Positions 7,202 to 16,937 of a stretch of DNA of 19,844 bases are shown piece by piece. The notes below the pieces were generated by a model that worked only from the letters and a program-made list of their open reading frames with translations, was not told the DNA's origin and made no database searches. The position numbers and the translations under genes are program-made. The stretch comes from Trueperaceae bacterium. Lineage in GTDB: Bacteria > Deinococcota > Deinococci > Deinococcales > Trueperaceae. Positions within the stretch are counted from its first letter, which is position 1. Each line of letters begins with the position of its first letter. The stretch covers positions 1 through 19,844 of the forward strand of contig JAABSI010000054.1 of NCBI GenBank assembly GCA_011390455.1, written 5' to 3'.

Positions 7202-7717
7202 ATGGACCGGTCCCCTCTGCGCCGCGACCTCCGCGGCCTCTTCCCCGACCCGGCGACCGGGTACCGCGGCACGCGCTTCTCGCTCTGGCTGCTCGTCGCG
7301 CTGACCGCGGTGACGGCCTACCGCAGCCTGGTGCATGTCTTCGCGCCCGACGGCGGCGCCGGCAGCATCGCCGGCCTCGACGTGGATGTGGAGGGCGGCA
7401 CCAACCTGATCGCGCTCTTCGCCCAGTGGGGCTGGGCACAGGCGCTGCTGGCGCTGGTCGGCGTGGTGGTGCTCGCCCGCTACCGCTTCCTCGTCCCCTT
7501 CGCCTGGCTGCTCCAGGTGCTGGACTGGGGCGGACGGTCGCTCGTGGGGCAGCTCAAGCCGCTCGTCGTCGATGCGCCGCCGCCGGGCGCGATCGGCAAC
7601 CTCGTCTTCCTGCCGCTGGCACTGGTGGCGCTGTGGTTCGCGCTGCCGAAGGTCGGGGTAGCGGACGGCGGGCACGGTGCCCGAACCACCGCGCCGCCGG
7701 AGCGGACCGACGCGTAG
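7202..7717 (+). CDS. Small integral membrane protein of unknown function
   Basis: 171 residues from the ATG at 7202. Four hydrophobic segments (about 26-48, 68-92, 95-110, 130-149) suggest four membrane helices with an arginine-rich cytoplasmic N-terminus. Between helices 1 and 2 is a glycine-rich loop (FAPDGGAGSIAGLDVDVEGG). The C-terminal 20 residues are polar. I do not recognise a characterised family. The start is chosen because the upstream in-frame stretch is not membrane-like and a TACCTT box lies just before this ATG. It is divergent from the two-component operon and followed by two palindromes, so it is probably transcribed alone. Confidence 0.75.
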   Translation: MDRSPLRRDLRGLFPDPATGYRGTRFSLWLLVALTAVTAYRSLVHVFAPDGGAGSIAGLDVDVEGGTNLIALFAQWGWAQALLALVGVVVLARYRFLVPFAWLLQVLDWGGRSLVGQLKPLVVDAPPPGAIGNLVFLPLALVALWFALPKVGVADGGHGARTTAPPERTDA

Positions 7718-7718
7718 A

Positions 7719-7752
7719 CCGTTCGTGAACGGCCCCGGACCGCGCGGTCCGG
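7719..7752. repeat. Two adjacent perfect palindromes after the membrane-protein gene
   Basis: CCGTTC-GT-GAACGG (7719-7732) is followed after 2 bp by CCGGACC-GCGC-GGTCCGG (7735-7752). The second can form a 7-bp stem with a 4-nt loop. They start right after the stop codon at 7717 and about 110 bp before the SARP gene. They could be a terminator without a T-tract or operator sites. Confidence 0.5.
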
Positions 7753-7845
7753 TGCGACGAAGGCGCGCGACCAGCTCCAGGACGGCGTCCCAAGGCACGC
7801 GTGCGGGCGTGGTGATGGTTTCGCCGCGACGGATCCGCGTACCGA

Positions 7846-7851
7846 TATGCT
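7846..7851 (+). promoter_or_regulatory. Candidate -10 box (TATGCT) for a leaderless SARP-family mRNA
   Basis: TATGCT ends 9 nt before the ATG at 7861 in a locally AT-richer patch. There is no Shine-Dalgarno. The predicted transcription start would leave a leader of only 2-3 nt. Confidence 0.4.
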
Positions 7852-7860
7852 TGAGCTCTG

Positions 7861-10821
7861 ATGCAACTGAGGACCTTGGGCGGGCTGGAGCTCGTCGGCG
7901 GAGACGTGGCGCGGCGGCGGCCGCTGCTGCTGGGTGCCTACCTCGCCCTCGAAGGCCCCAAGGACCGCCGCCACCTTGCGGAGCTGTTCTGGGGCGGCAC
8001 CAAGGACCCGGCCGGCAACCTGCGCGTCGCCCTGACCCAGCTGCGCGCCGCGATCGGCGATCGGCTCGTCGTCGCGCGGGGTCGCGTTGGTACGACGCTC
8101 CGTACCGACGCCCAGGACCTGCTCGCCGACCTCGAGCGCGGCGTCGCGGAGCGGATCGACGCGTACCGCGGCCCGTTCCTCTCGGGCATCGACGGCCCGG
8201 ACCTCCCCGACGAGCTCGCGGAGTGGATCGAGGGGACGCGCGCCTTCGTCTCGACGCGCGTCCGCGCCGGACTGATCGCTCTGGCAGTACGCCGTGCCGA
8301 ACGCCACGAGGTCGCCTCGGCGCGCGAGCTCGCGGAACGAGCGCTCGGCATCGGCGCGACGGACGAGCTCGACCCGGACCGACTGCCCGCACTGCACGCG
8401 ATCCTCGCCGCCGGCGGCAGCCCTGAGGCCGCGCGCGTGGCGGCGCTCGCGCGCGAGTACGGCGTGGCACTCGACGCGCGACCGGGTGCGTCGGGCGCCG
8501 CCCACGACCGCGGGGTCGCCCCTGCCTCCGGCACCCCGAGATCGGCCCTCCCGCGCTCCACGACCGCGTTCGTGGGCCGGGCGCGCGAGCTCGCGCGCAT
8601 CGCGGAGCTCCTCGACCAACCCGACGTCCGTCTCGTCAGCCTGCATGGCGGCGCGGGGGCCGGGAAGACGCGCCTGGCCCTCGAGGTCGCGCGTCGACGG
8701 CTCGACGCCGGACGCGCGCCCGACGGTGCGTTCTTCGTCGACCTGACGGCGGTGCGCGACGTCGCAGCGCTGCCCGACCGCGTCGCCGCCGCGCTCGGGG
8801 TCGTCGTCCAGAGCACCGGCGACGAGGTCGAGCAGCTCGCGCGCGCGATCGGGACCCGCCGCCTGCTGGTCGTGCTCGACAACGTCGAGCACCTGGTTGC
8901 GGCCGCGCCGACGGTCGGACGGCTGCTGCGCGCGTGCCCGGGTCTCGCGGTGGTGGCGACGAGCCGCCGGCGCCTGGGGCTGTCCGAGGAGTGGGTGGTG
9001 CCGGTGGGTGGGCTCGAGGTTCCGAACCGCGCCTCGGACGACCCGGCCGCCATCCTGGCGGCGGACGCGGCGCGGCTGTTCGCGCGCCGGACGGCGCGCG
9101 TCCGCGGCAGTCCGGTCGAGGGTTCCGAGGCCGACCCCGTGCGCCGCGTGTGCGAGGCGGTGGCCGGCAACCCGCTGGCGCTGGAACTGGCGGCGCCGTG
9201 GACGCGGGTGCTGCCGCTGGCCGATCTGGCGGACGAGCTCGAGCGCGGCCTCGGCCTTCTTCAGGCCGACCCGACCGACGGGAGCGACGGGCACCGCGGC
9301 CTGCGCGCCGCCTTCGAGCGCTCGTGGAGCCTTCTCGCCGAGATCGACCGGCGCGCCCTGCGACGACTCGCGACCTTCCGTGGTGGCTTCGATCGCGCGA
9401 CCGCCGCAGCGGTCGCCGAGACCACGCTCCCCCAGCTCGCGCGATTGGTGGACGCCTCGCTGCTCGCGATGGACGACGAGGGGCGCTTCGACCGACACCC
9501 GCTGCTGTACGCCTTCGCGGAGGAGCGCCTCGCCGCGGACCCTGCGGAGCGGGACGACGCCCGCGCGCGGCATGGACGCACGGTCCTCGATCTGGTCCGC
9601 GACCGGTACCCGGAGATCACGGGGGGCGAGACCGCCGCGACCGCCCTGCGCCGGCTCCGCCTCGAGGAAGCCAACGTCGCGGCCGCCTGGGTCTGGGCGC
9701 TCGAAGCGGAGGACTGGGGGCGGCTGCAACGGGCGCTGCCGTGCGTGGCATCCTACGCGGAGTTCCAAGCGCGGTACCACTACGGCCACGGCCTCGCCGA
9801 CGCCATGGTGCGGCGCTTCGAGGCGGGCGCACGGGCGCCGCGCTCGCTTCGCGCGTTGGCGCTCGCGGTCCGCGGGTTCTGCGTGTTCCGCGCCGGCGAC
9901 CCGAACCGCGTCGAGGCCGACGGTCGCGCGGCGCTCGACCTTCTCGCCGACCAGGACGCGCGCGACCCGGACGTGGTCGAGGCGATCTGGTGGGCGCACC
10001 ACTGCCTCTCGATGGCCGGGAAGGTGCGCGGGGACGCAGCGGCGTGCCTGACGCACGCCGAGGCGGCGCTGGCGCACGCGGAGCGGCAGTTGACCGCCGG
10101 CGCGTCGCCCGACCGACTGGCCATCTTGAGCGTCATGGCCGGCATCAACCACCACGTCGTCTGCTTGGGCTCGGTCGTGGGCGGCGACGTCGACCGCGCG
10201 ACGCGCCACGACCGCGCCTCGCGCGCCCACCTCCGCCGGGTCGACTCGCACGCCGACGCCTACGGCGCGCAGACGACGGCGCTCCTCGCGTTGCTCGGGG
10301 GCGACGCAGACGGCGCGGTCGCCGCGGCGCGCGACGGCCTCACCCGCAGCCGGCGCGTCGGGTACGGCACCGCCACCGCCAACCTGCTCGAGGTGCTCGC
10401 GCGGGCCGAGCTGGCGCGCGGCCGCCTCGACGCGGCGGCGGCCGCGAGCGCCGAGGCGCGCTCGGTCACCGCGGACGTCGGCGACGTCTGGTTGGGCACG
10501 AGCCTGCGCGCGCTCGAGGGCACGCTGGCGGCCGCACGCGGCGACTTCGCGGGCGCCTCGGCCTGGTACGCGCGCTCCTGGGCGCTGGCGGAGGAGCATG
10601 CGCTGCACGGCTACGGCATGGAGGCGGTGCTCGGGCGGGCCCATCTGGCGTTGGCGACGGGCGACGCCGAGACCGGCGTCGCCCTGATCGACGTGGTGCG
10701 CACGCACCGCTTCGCCCCTTCATGGATCCGGCATGCGGCGGAAGCGGCCGCCCCCGACCGACCGCCGCCGCCGTCGCCCTGGCCGCTCGAGCGCGTGCGC
10801 GCCGCCCTGCTTCCTGGCTGA
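7861..10821 (+). CDS. SARP-type regulator: winged helix, BTAD, NB-ARC ATPase and TPR-like C-terminus
   Basis: 986 residues. Residues 1-95 resemble the OmpR-like winged helix of SARP proteins (LRTLGGLEL, LLLGAYLALEGPKDRRHLAELFW, NLRVALTQLRAAIG). About 100-210 is a helical BTAD region (YRGPFLSGIDGPDLPDELAEWIEGTR). The NB-ARC/STAND ATPase starts near 240 (TTAFVGRARELARIAELL), with Walker A GGAGAGKT at 263-270, Walker B LLVVLDNVEHL (D340), an ATSRRRLGL sensor segment and GNPLALELAA (GxP motif). From about 560 to the end are alanine-rich helical repeats of TPR type. Such proteins are one-component regulators that switch on ATP and ligand binding; the ligand is unknown. There is no C-terminal LuxR helix-turn-helix. 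SARP proteins usually bind heptamers repeated every 11 bp. The gene is convergent with the NTF2-like gene, with a 10-bp gap. Confidence 0.88.
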   Translation: MQLRTLGGLELVGGDVARRRPLLLGAYLALEGPKDRRHLAELFWGGTKDPAGNLRVALTQLRAAIGDRLVVARGRVGTTLRTDAQDLLADLERGVAERIDAYRGPFLSGIDGPDLPDELAEWIEGTRAFVSTRVRAGLIALAVRRAERHEVASARELAERALGIGATDELDPDRLPALHAILAAGGSPEAARVAALAREYGVALDARPGASGAAHDRGVAPASGTPRSALPRSTTAFVGRARELARIAELLDQPDVRLVSLHGGAGAGKTRLALEVARRRLDAGRAPDGAFFVDLTAVRDVAALPDRVAAALGVVVQSTGDEVEQLARAIGTRRLLVVLDNVEHLVAAAPTVGRLLRACPGLAVVATSRRRLGLSEEWVVPVGGLEVPNRASDDPAAILAADAARLFARRTARVRGSPVEGSEADPVRRVCEAVAGNPLALELAAPWTRVLPLADLADELERGLGLLQADPTDGSDGHRGLRAAFERSWSLLAEIDRRALRRLATFRGGFDRATAAAVAETTLPQLARLVDASLLAMDDEGRFDRHPLLYAFAEERLAADPAERDDARARHGRTVLDLVRDRYPEITGGETAATALRRLRLEEANVAAAWVWALEAEDWGRLQRALPCVASYAEFQARYHYGHGLADAMVRRFEAGARAPRSLRALALAVRGFCVFRAGDPNRVEADGRAALDLLADQDARDPDVVEAIWWAHHCLSMAGKVRGDAAACLTHAEAALAHAERQLTAGASPDRLAILSVMAGINHHVVCLGSVVGGDVDRATRHDRASRAHLRRVDSHADAYGAQTTALLALLGGDADGAVAAARDGLTRSRRVGYGTATANLLEVLARAELARGRLDAAAAASAEARSVTADVGDVWLGTSLRALEGTLAAARGDFAGASAWYARSWALAEEHALHGYGMEAVLGRAHLALATGDAETGVALIDVVRTHRFAPSWIRHAAEAAAPDRPPPPSPWPLERVRAALLPG

Positions 10822-10831
10822 GCGCGCGGCT

Positions 10832-11293
10832 TCAGCCCTCGGGGGTGGGCAACGGAGCGTCGTTGCTCCACATGTGGCGGGCGATGCGCCAGACCCCGTC
10901 GACGTAGCGGTAGACGACCAGGTACTTGCCCTCGACCACGAGGGTGCCGGACGCATCGAAGAAGCGGAACGGGCCCGCCCCCCAAGCCTCGTCGCCCACG
11001 ACCCCGTACGCCTCGATCCGGGGGACCTCGGCGCGGACCAAGCCGACGTCGAGGAACGACTGGACGATCGCGCGCATCGCGTCCACCCCGGTCAGCGAGG
11101 GGAGGTCCGGGGGCATGAGGACGGCGTCCTCGGTGTAGAGCATCGTCAGGGCGTCCAGGTCCCCGGCGTTGTAGTGGGCCTCCCAGGTCGGCGACACCGA
11201 CAAGAGCGCCTCCACGGTCGGGGCTTGGGCGAACCCGAAGGCGGTGGCACCCGCGAACGCGAGCGCCAGGACGGTACGGCGAACGTGGTGCAT
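10832..11293 (-). CDS. Exported NTF2/SnoaL-like (DUF4440-type) protein
   Basis: 153 residues. A clear signal peptide spans residues 1 to about 24 (HHVRRTVLALAFAGATAFGFAQA). The mature part follows the cystatin-like alpha+beta pattern of the family: an opening helix with WEAHYNAGDLDALTMLYTEDAVLMPPD, a middle helix (TGVDAMRAIVQSFLD), and closing strands with GKYLVVYRYVDGVWRIARHMWSND. Members include ketosteroid isomerase-like enzymes and binding proteins; no catalytic set is evident, so the function is open. A GGAGGAAG ribosome site supports the ATG at 11293. The upstream DNA holds a perfect 11-bp tandem repeat. It lies between the convergent SARP gene and the 3' end of blh; the 112-bp gap from blh suggests its own promoter. 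Confidence 0.85.
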   Translation of the reverse strand: MHHVRRTVLALAFAGATAFGFAQAPTVEALLSVSPTWEAHYNAGDLDALTMLYTEDAVLMPPDLPSLTGVDAMRAIVQSFLDVGLVRAEVPRIEAYGVVGDEAWGAGPFRFFDASGTLVVEGKYLVVYRYVDGVWRIARHMWSNDAPLPTPEG

Positions 11294-11364
11294 GCTTCCT
11301 CCAGGCGCAGGGCGATCCACCCCGACGGGCGCGCCACCTCCGTCGGCCGCCATGGGAGCACGCC

Positions 11365-11386
11365 GCCGTTGACGCGCCGTTGACGC
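11365..11386. repeat. Perfect 11-bp tandem repeat (two copies of GCCGTTGACGC)
   Basis: Two exact 11-bp copies abut at 11365-11375 and 11376-11386, 72 bp upstream of the NTF2-like start. On the minus strand this is heptamer GTCAACG, 4 bp, GTCAACG. That pitch is used by SARP and OmpR/PhoB-type regulators, both encoded in this window. No good -10 lies at the usual distance downstream on the minus strand. Confidence 0.55.
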
Positions 11387-11405
11387 GACGCCTGTGTTTC
11401 CGCCG

Positions 11406-12431
11406 TCAGGCGGTCGAACGCGCCCCGACCGCCCGATCCATCCACGCCACGACCACCAGGTGGGGCATGGTCAGGGCGCTGATCCACGCGAGGTAGAGCG
11501 CGACGAACCCGCCGACCCCATCGATGCGCGGGCCCGCCCAGGCGCCGAGCGCCGCGAGGAAGAGCAGCGCGATCAGCGTGATGGGGACCAGGTCGCGCGC
11601 CAGCCGCAGCACCGGACCACGCAAGTCGCCGTCGGCGACCGCCCGCGCGTCGGCGTCGCGCAGCAGCAGGAGCCGGGCCAGGTGGCGCAACGAGTGCCAG
11701 AAGAGGAAGTAGGCGCCGATCGCCAGGTAGGCAGGCACCCAGGCGAAGAGCGCGACGAGCAGGGCCACCTCGCCGACGTCGAACCAGCGACCGGCCGGCG
11801 TCGCCCACGCGCGCCGGAGCCCCATCGCGTACGTCAGACCTGCGCCCAGCAGCACGATCAGGAGGCCTCCGCGCACCATCGGCGCGCTCAGGTCGAGACC
11901 GCCGGCCGCGGCCCCGAACGCGGCGGCGGCGGACGCCAGCAGCCCCTCGGCCACCTCGGTCTGTACGAGCACCGGGATGGCGACCGGCAACGCCCCGCGC
12001 AGGACGATGGCCGCACCGTGGGCGAACGGACCCCCGCGCCGGCGGCCCGCGAAGCGCTCCAAGAAATCGACGTCGCCTTGGCCCCAGTGGCCGACCGTCG
12101 CGACCAGGAAGCCGACGAAGGCGAGCGCGGGCGCGACCGTCCACAGCGCCAGGTAGCCGAGCGCGAGCGTTAGGTACCCGCCGAGGAAGAGCGCCATCGG
12201 CAGCGGCCGCCGACCCCAGGCCGCGCCGGTCCGCGCCGGCACCAGGTGGTCCAGCGCCCCGTGCGGCAGGCCGAAGAGCACCAGCCCCACCAGCAGCGGC
12301 ACGAAGGCCGCGCGCTCGGCAGCCTCCGGAGCGAGGGCGAACCAGGCGAGCGCGGCCGCGGCAGCCACCACCCCGACGAGCGCGACGGGCCGCGCCAAGC
12401 GCGAGGCCGCGCGCCCGGCGTCCGTGCGCAC
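11406..12431 (-). CDS. blh: Brp/Blh-family beta-carotene 15,15'-dioxygenase (retinal synthesis)
   Basis: 341 residues from a GTG at 12431. This integral membrane enzyme, with about nine hydrophobic segments, splits beta-carotene into two retinal molecules for the rhodopsin encoded upstream. The iron-binding histidines of the family are visible: H57 and H62 in GLPHGALDHL, H115 in GHWGQGD, H246 and H250 in FWHSLRH, plus H324 in TMPHLVV. The spacings agree with the four histidines known to matter in the marine Blh. The start is uncertain: a TTG at 12515 overlaps the rhodopsin stop (TTGA) and would add 28 polar residues with translational coupling; the GTG begins just before the first helix. Either way it is co-transcribed with the rhodopsin gene. 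No carotenoid biosynthesis gene is in the window. Confidence 0.92.
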   Translation of the reverse strand: MRTDAGRAASRLARPVALVGVVAAAAALAWFALAPEAAERAAFVPLLVGLVLFGLPHGALDHLVPARTGAAWGRRPLPMALFLGGYLTLALGYLALWTVAPALAFVGFLVATVGHWGQGDVDFLERFAGRRRGGPFAHGAAIVLRGALPVAIPVLVQTEVAEGLLASAAAAFGAAAGGLDLSAPMVRGGLLIVLLGAGLTYAMGLRRAWATPAGRWFDVGEVALLVALFAWVPAYLAIGAYFLFWHSLRHLARLLLLRDADARAVADGDLRGPVLRLARDLVPITLIALLFLAALGAWAGPRIDGVGGFVALYLAWISALTMPHLVVVAWMDRAVGARSTA

Positions 12432-12511
12432 GGCCTCGCGGACGCCCAACGGACCGCGCTCGAGCCTCGCCGTTGGGCGGGGCTCGAGCGCGGGGGCGGG
12501 TCGGGCGTGGA

Positions 12512-13282
12512 TCAAGCCTTGGCGGTGGTCGCCGACCAACCGTCGGCGCGCGACTTCTCGATCGCGATCCACACGATCATCGCGCCGAAGAACGGCTTCG
12601 CGATGATGTCGGCCACCGTGTAGCCGGTCTGCAGGGCGACGAGCGCGCCGGCGCCGTCGAAGCCGAGGACCGGGGCGAGGTACGCGATCGGGTAGACACC
12701 CCAGCTCGCGAGCAGCAGGAGCCGGAGGTTGCGTACCAAGACGCGCACCTTCTCGGGCTGAGCGGCGAGCGACTTGCCGAGCTCCACCCACAGCACGTAG
12801 AGGATGTACAGGAAGGGGAGCGTGCTGATCGTGCCCCAGATGAGGCGCGTCGCGGTGTCGGAGGCGACCTCGCCCGGGTAGCCGGTGACGATCATCAGGG
12901 TCGCAGCGAGCGCGAGGCGCGCGATCATGCCGCCCGCGCCCGACTTGAGGCGCAACACCAGCACGGCCTCGACCAGGAGCAGCGGGACGGTGAGCAGCCA
13001 GTCGACGTAGCGGTAGGCGTCGTTGAACGGCGTGCCGGAGGCCACGTACATGCCGCCCTCGAGCACGTAGGCGGCCGCCCAGCTCTCGAAGATGCGCAGG
13101 TAGTGGTAGAAGGCGATCGCCACGACGAGCGCGGAGACCGTCAGGGCCGTGCGGTAGGCGGGCGCGACCTGCCCTCGCGACAGGATGAAGTACAGGAAGC
13201 CTGCACCCATCGCCGCGATGGCCAACGAGAAGCCGTTGTAGATCAGGTCGAACTGGCCTGGCGTCAGAACCGGTAGATCCAT
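12512..13282 (-). CDS. Xanthorhodopsin-type light-driven outward proton pump
   Basis: 256 residues, seven helices. Helix C reads RYVDWLLTVPLLLVE with the proton-pump triad D94 (Schiff-base acceptor), T98 and E105 (donor), i.e. DTE as in proteorhodopsin. H60 (AFYHYLRIF) is the partner of the acceptor. Retinal binds K229 in helix G (YTVADIIAKPF), with counter-ion D225. Position 102, which tunes colour, is leucine, so green absorption is expected. By alignment with proteorhodopsin, G150 (RLIWGTISTLPF) falls where proteorhodopsin has a phenylalanine. Xanthorhodopsin has the small residue here that opens a window for a carotenoid antenna. The start at 13282 follows a GGAGGTGA ribosome site; upstream in-frame codons lack helix character. 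It leads an operon with blh and is divergent from katG. Confidence 0.96.
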   Translation of the reverse strand: MDLPVLTPGQFDLIYNGFSLAIAAMGAGFLYFILSRGQVAPAYRTALTVSALVVAIAFYHYLRIFESWAAAYVLEGGMYVASGTPFNDAYRYVDWLLTVPLLLVEAVLVLRLKSGAGGMIARLALAATLMIVTGYPGEVASDTATRLIWGTISTLPFLYILYVLWVELGKSLAAQPEKVRVLVRNLRLLLLASWGVYPIAYLAPVLGFDGAGALVALQTGYTVADIIAKPFFGAMIVWIAIEKSRADGWSATTAKA

Positions 13283-13286
13283 CGGG

Positions 13287-13294
13287 TCACCTCC
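13287..13294 (-). promoter_or_regulatory. Full-length Shine-Dalgarno of the rhodopsin gene
   Basis: On the minus strand GGAGGTGA stands 4 nt before the ATG at 13282. It is the longest anti-16S match I saw in the window, fixes the start and suggests high expression. Confidence 0.85.
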
Positions 13295-13399
13295 ACGGGA
13301 CCGAGCGATGCGGAGGCGCGTTGGCTGGGTGGACGCCCGAATGAGGAAGGGCACCCTTGGCGGCGACTCCGCGTGGAACGCCGAAGTCTAGGTCGTCGA

Positions 13400-15884
<2,485 letters not shown>

Positions 15885-15890
15885 CCTAAG

Positions 15891-15959
15891 CGGACGGGGC
15901 CGCACCCCGTCCGAAGCGCGTGCGGCGGGCGGCCGAGCGAAGGGCTCGGTCGCCCGCCG
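15891..15959. terminator. Bidirectional terminator region with two strong hairpins
   Basis: CGGACGGGG (15891-15899) pairs with CCCCGTCCG (15905-15913) as a perfect 9-bp stem with a 5-nt loop. A second stem of about 16 bp (15923-15938 with 15944-15959, one G-U pair, 5-nt loop) follows. They fill the gap between convergent katG and the metallo-hydrolase gene. T-tracts are poor (TTCGT after the second stem on the plus strand), which is common in high-GC genomes. Confidence 0.75.
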
Positions 15960-15975
15960 TTCGTCGCGCGATCGA

Positions 15976-16920
15976 TCAGGGTCGGGTGCGCGTCCCGAGC
16001 CGCGCGAGCAGGAAGCGCAGGTTCGCTCGATAGAAGGGGAAGGCGAAGGCCCAATCGAGGCTCGCGTCCTCGGGCAGCAGGTCCTCGACCTCTGCGACGG
16101 TCGCGCCGCGCTCGTGCAGCCGCGCGGCGGTCGCCTGGAGGCCATCGAGGTGCGCGGCGAGGGTCCCGACGGACTCGGGGTCGCCGACGGGGCCATGGCC
16201 GGGTACGTACTGGTCCGCGCCCATCGCAAGCAGGACGTCGAGGGCGCCGCGCCAGCGCTCGGGCTCGCCATCGGGCAGGTAGGGGTGGCAGGCCACGAAG
16301 AGCAGGTCTCCACAGAAGACGACGCCGTCGTCGGGCAGGACGAGCACGGCGTCATCCCCCGTGTGCGCCGGTCCCAGCGACACGAACTCGGCCCGGCGGC
16401 GCGTGCCGTGCAGCACCAGGCGCCGTTCGAAGGCGACGTCGGGCAGGCGCACCTCGGCGAGGTTGGCGGTCGCCTGGATTCCCTCCCAGTACGGCACGAA
16501 GAGCCGCGCGAAGGCGCGCCGTGCCGGTTCCGGGTCGTCGAGCAGGCCGCGGGCGTACGCCCCTTGGGCCCCGGCGTGCTCGCGGTCCGAGGCGAGTTCG
16601 CCGCGGCCCTCGGTGTCCAGGAGCGCGCGCGTCGCCTCGGTGGCGATCAGCGTCGCGGTCGGGAAGGCCTGGGCGCCGCGCACGTGGTCGTTGTGGTAGT
16701 GGCTGAGCACCACGAAGCGGGCGTCGCGCCCGGTGAGCTCGCGCGCTTCCGCCGCGAGCTCGGCGCCCGCCTGGGGCGTGATCCCCGTGTCGAACACCAG
16801 CGTGGCGTCGCCCAGGTCGACGATGCCGGCGTTGCCGACGCCCCAGCCGTCCGCGCGGGCCACGGCCGCCCACACGCCATCCGCGAGCGGCACCAGGTCG
16901 AAGTGGCGGTCGGGCTCCAT
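15976..16920 (-). CDS. Metallo-beta-lactamase-fold hydrolase
   Basis: 314 residues. The zinc signature is SHYHNDH (H74, H76, D78, H79), followed by H186 (GPAHTGDD), D205 (FCGDLLF) and H242 (VPGHGPVG), the complete set for two metals. Strands before the signature (GVGNAGIVDLGDATLVFDTG) match the family opening. A long insert (about 95-155) between the signature and the third ligand may shape the substrate pocket. The family includes lactonases, thioesterases, lactamases and quinoprotein-associated hydrolases; the substrate cannot be told. No signal peptide is seen, so it is likely cytoplasmic. A GAGGAG ribosome site precedes the ATG at 16920. It starts 17 bp after the P450 stop on the same strand, so the two are an operon and may act in one pathway. 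Confidence 0.9.
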   Translation of the reverse strand: MEPDRHFDLVPLADGVWAAVARADGWGVGNAGIVDLGDATLVFDTGITPQAGAELAAEARELTGRDARFVVLSHYHNDHVRGAQAFPTATLIATEATRALLDTEGRGELASDREHAGAQGAYARGLLDDPEPARRAFARLFVPYWEGIQATANLAEVRLPDVAFERRLVLHGTRRRAEFVSLGPAHTGDDAVLVLPDDGVVFCGDLLFVACHPYLPDGEPERWRGALDVLLAMGADQYVPGHGPVGDPESVGTLAAHLDGLQATAARLHERGATVAEVEDLLPEDASLDWAFAFPFYRANLRFLLARLGTRTRP

Positions 16921-16937
16921 GGTCGCTTCTCCTCGGT

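Noticed and set aside
7847..7861. A five-codon upstream reading frame (ATG to TGA) overlapping the SARP start
   Set aside because: It coincides with the likely -10 box, so it is probably not transcribed. No ribosome site precedes it.
6422..8470. N-terminal extension of the histidine kinase frame
   Set aside because: It overlaps the response regulator and membrane-protein genes and is Arg/Pro-rich. Kinase similarity begins at the GTG at 6421.
7480..10707. A 1075-codon frame antisense to the SARP gene
   Set aside because: Low-complexity composition and no recognisable domain. It mirrors the codon structure of a clearly conserved gene on the other strand.
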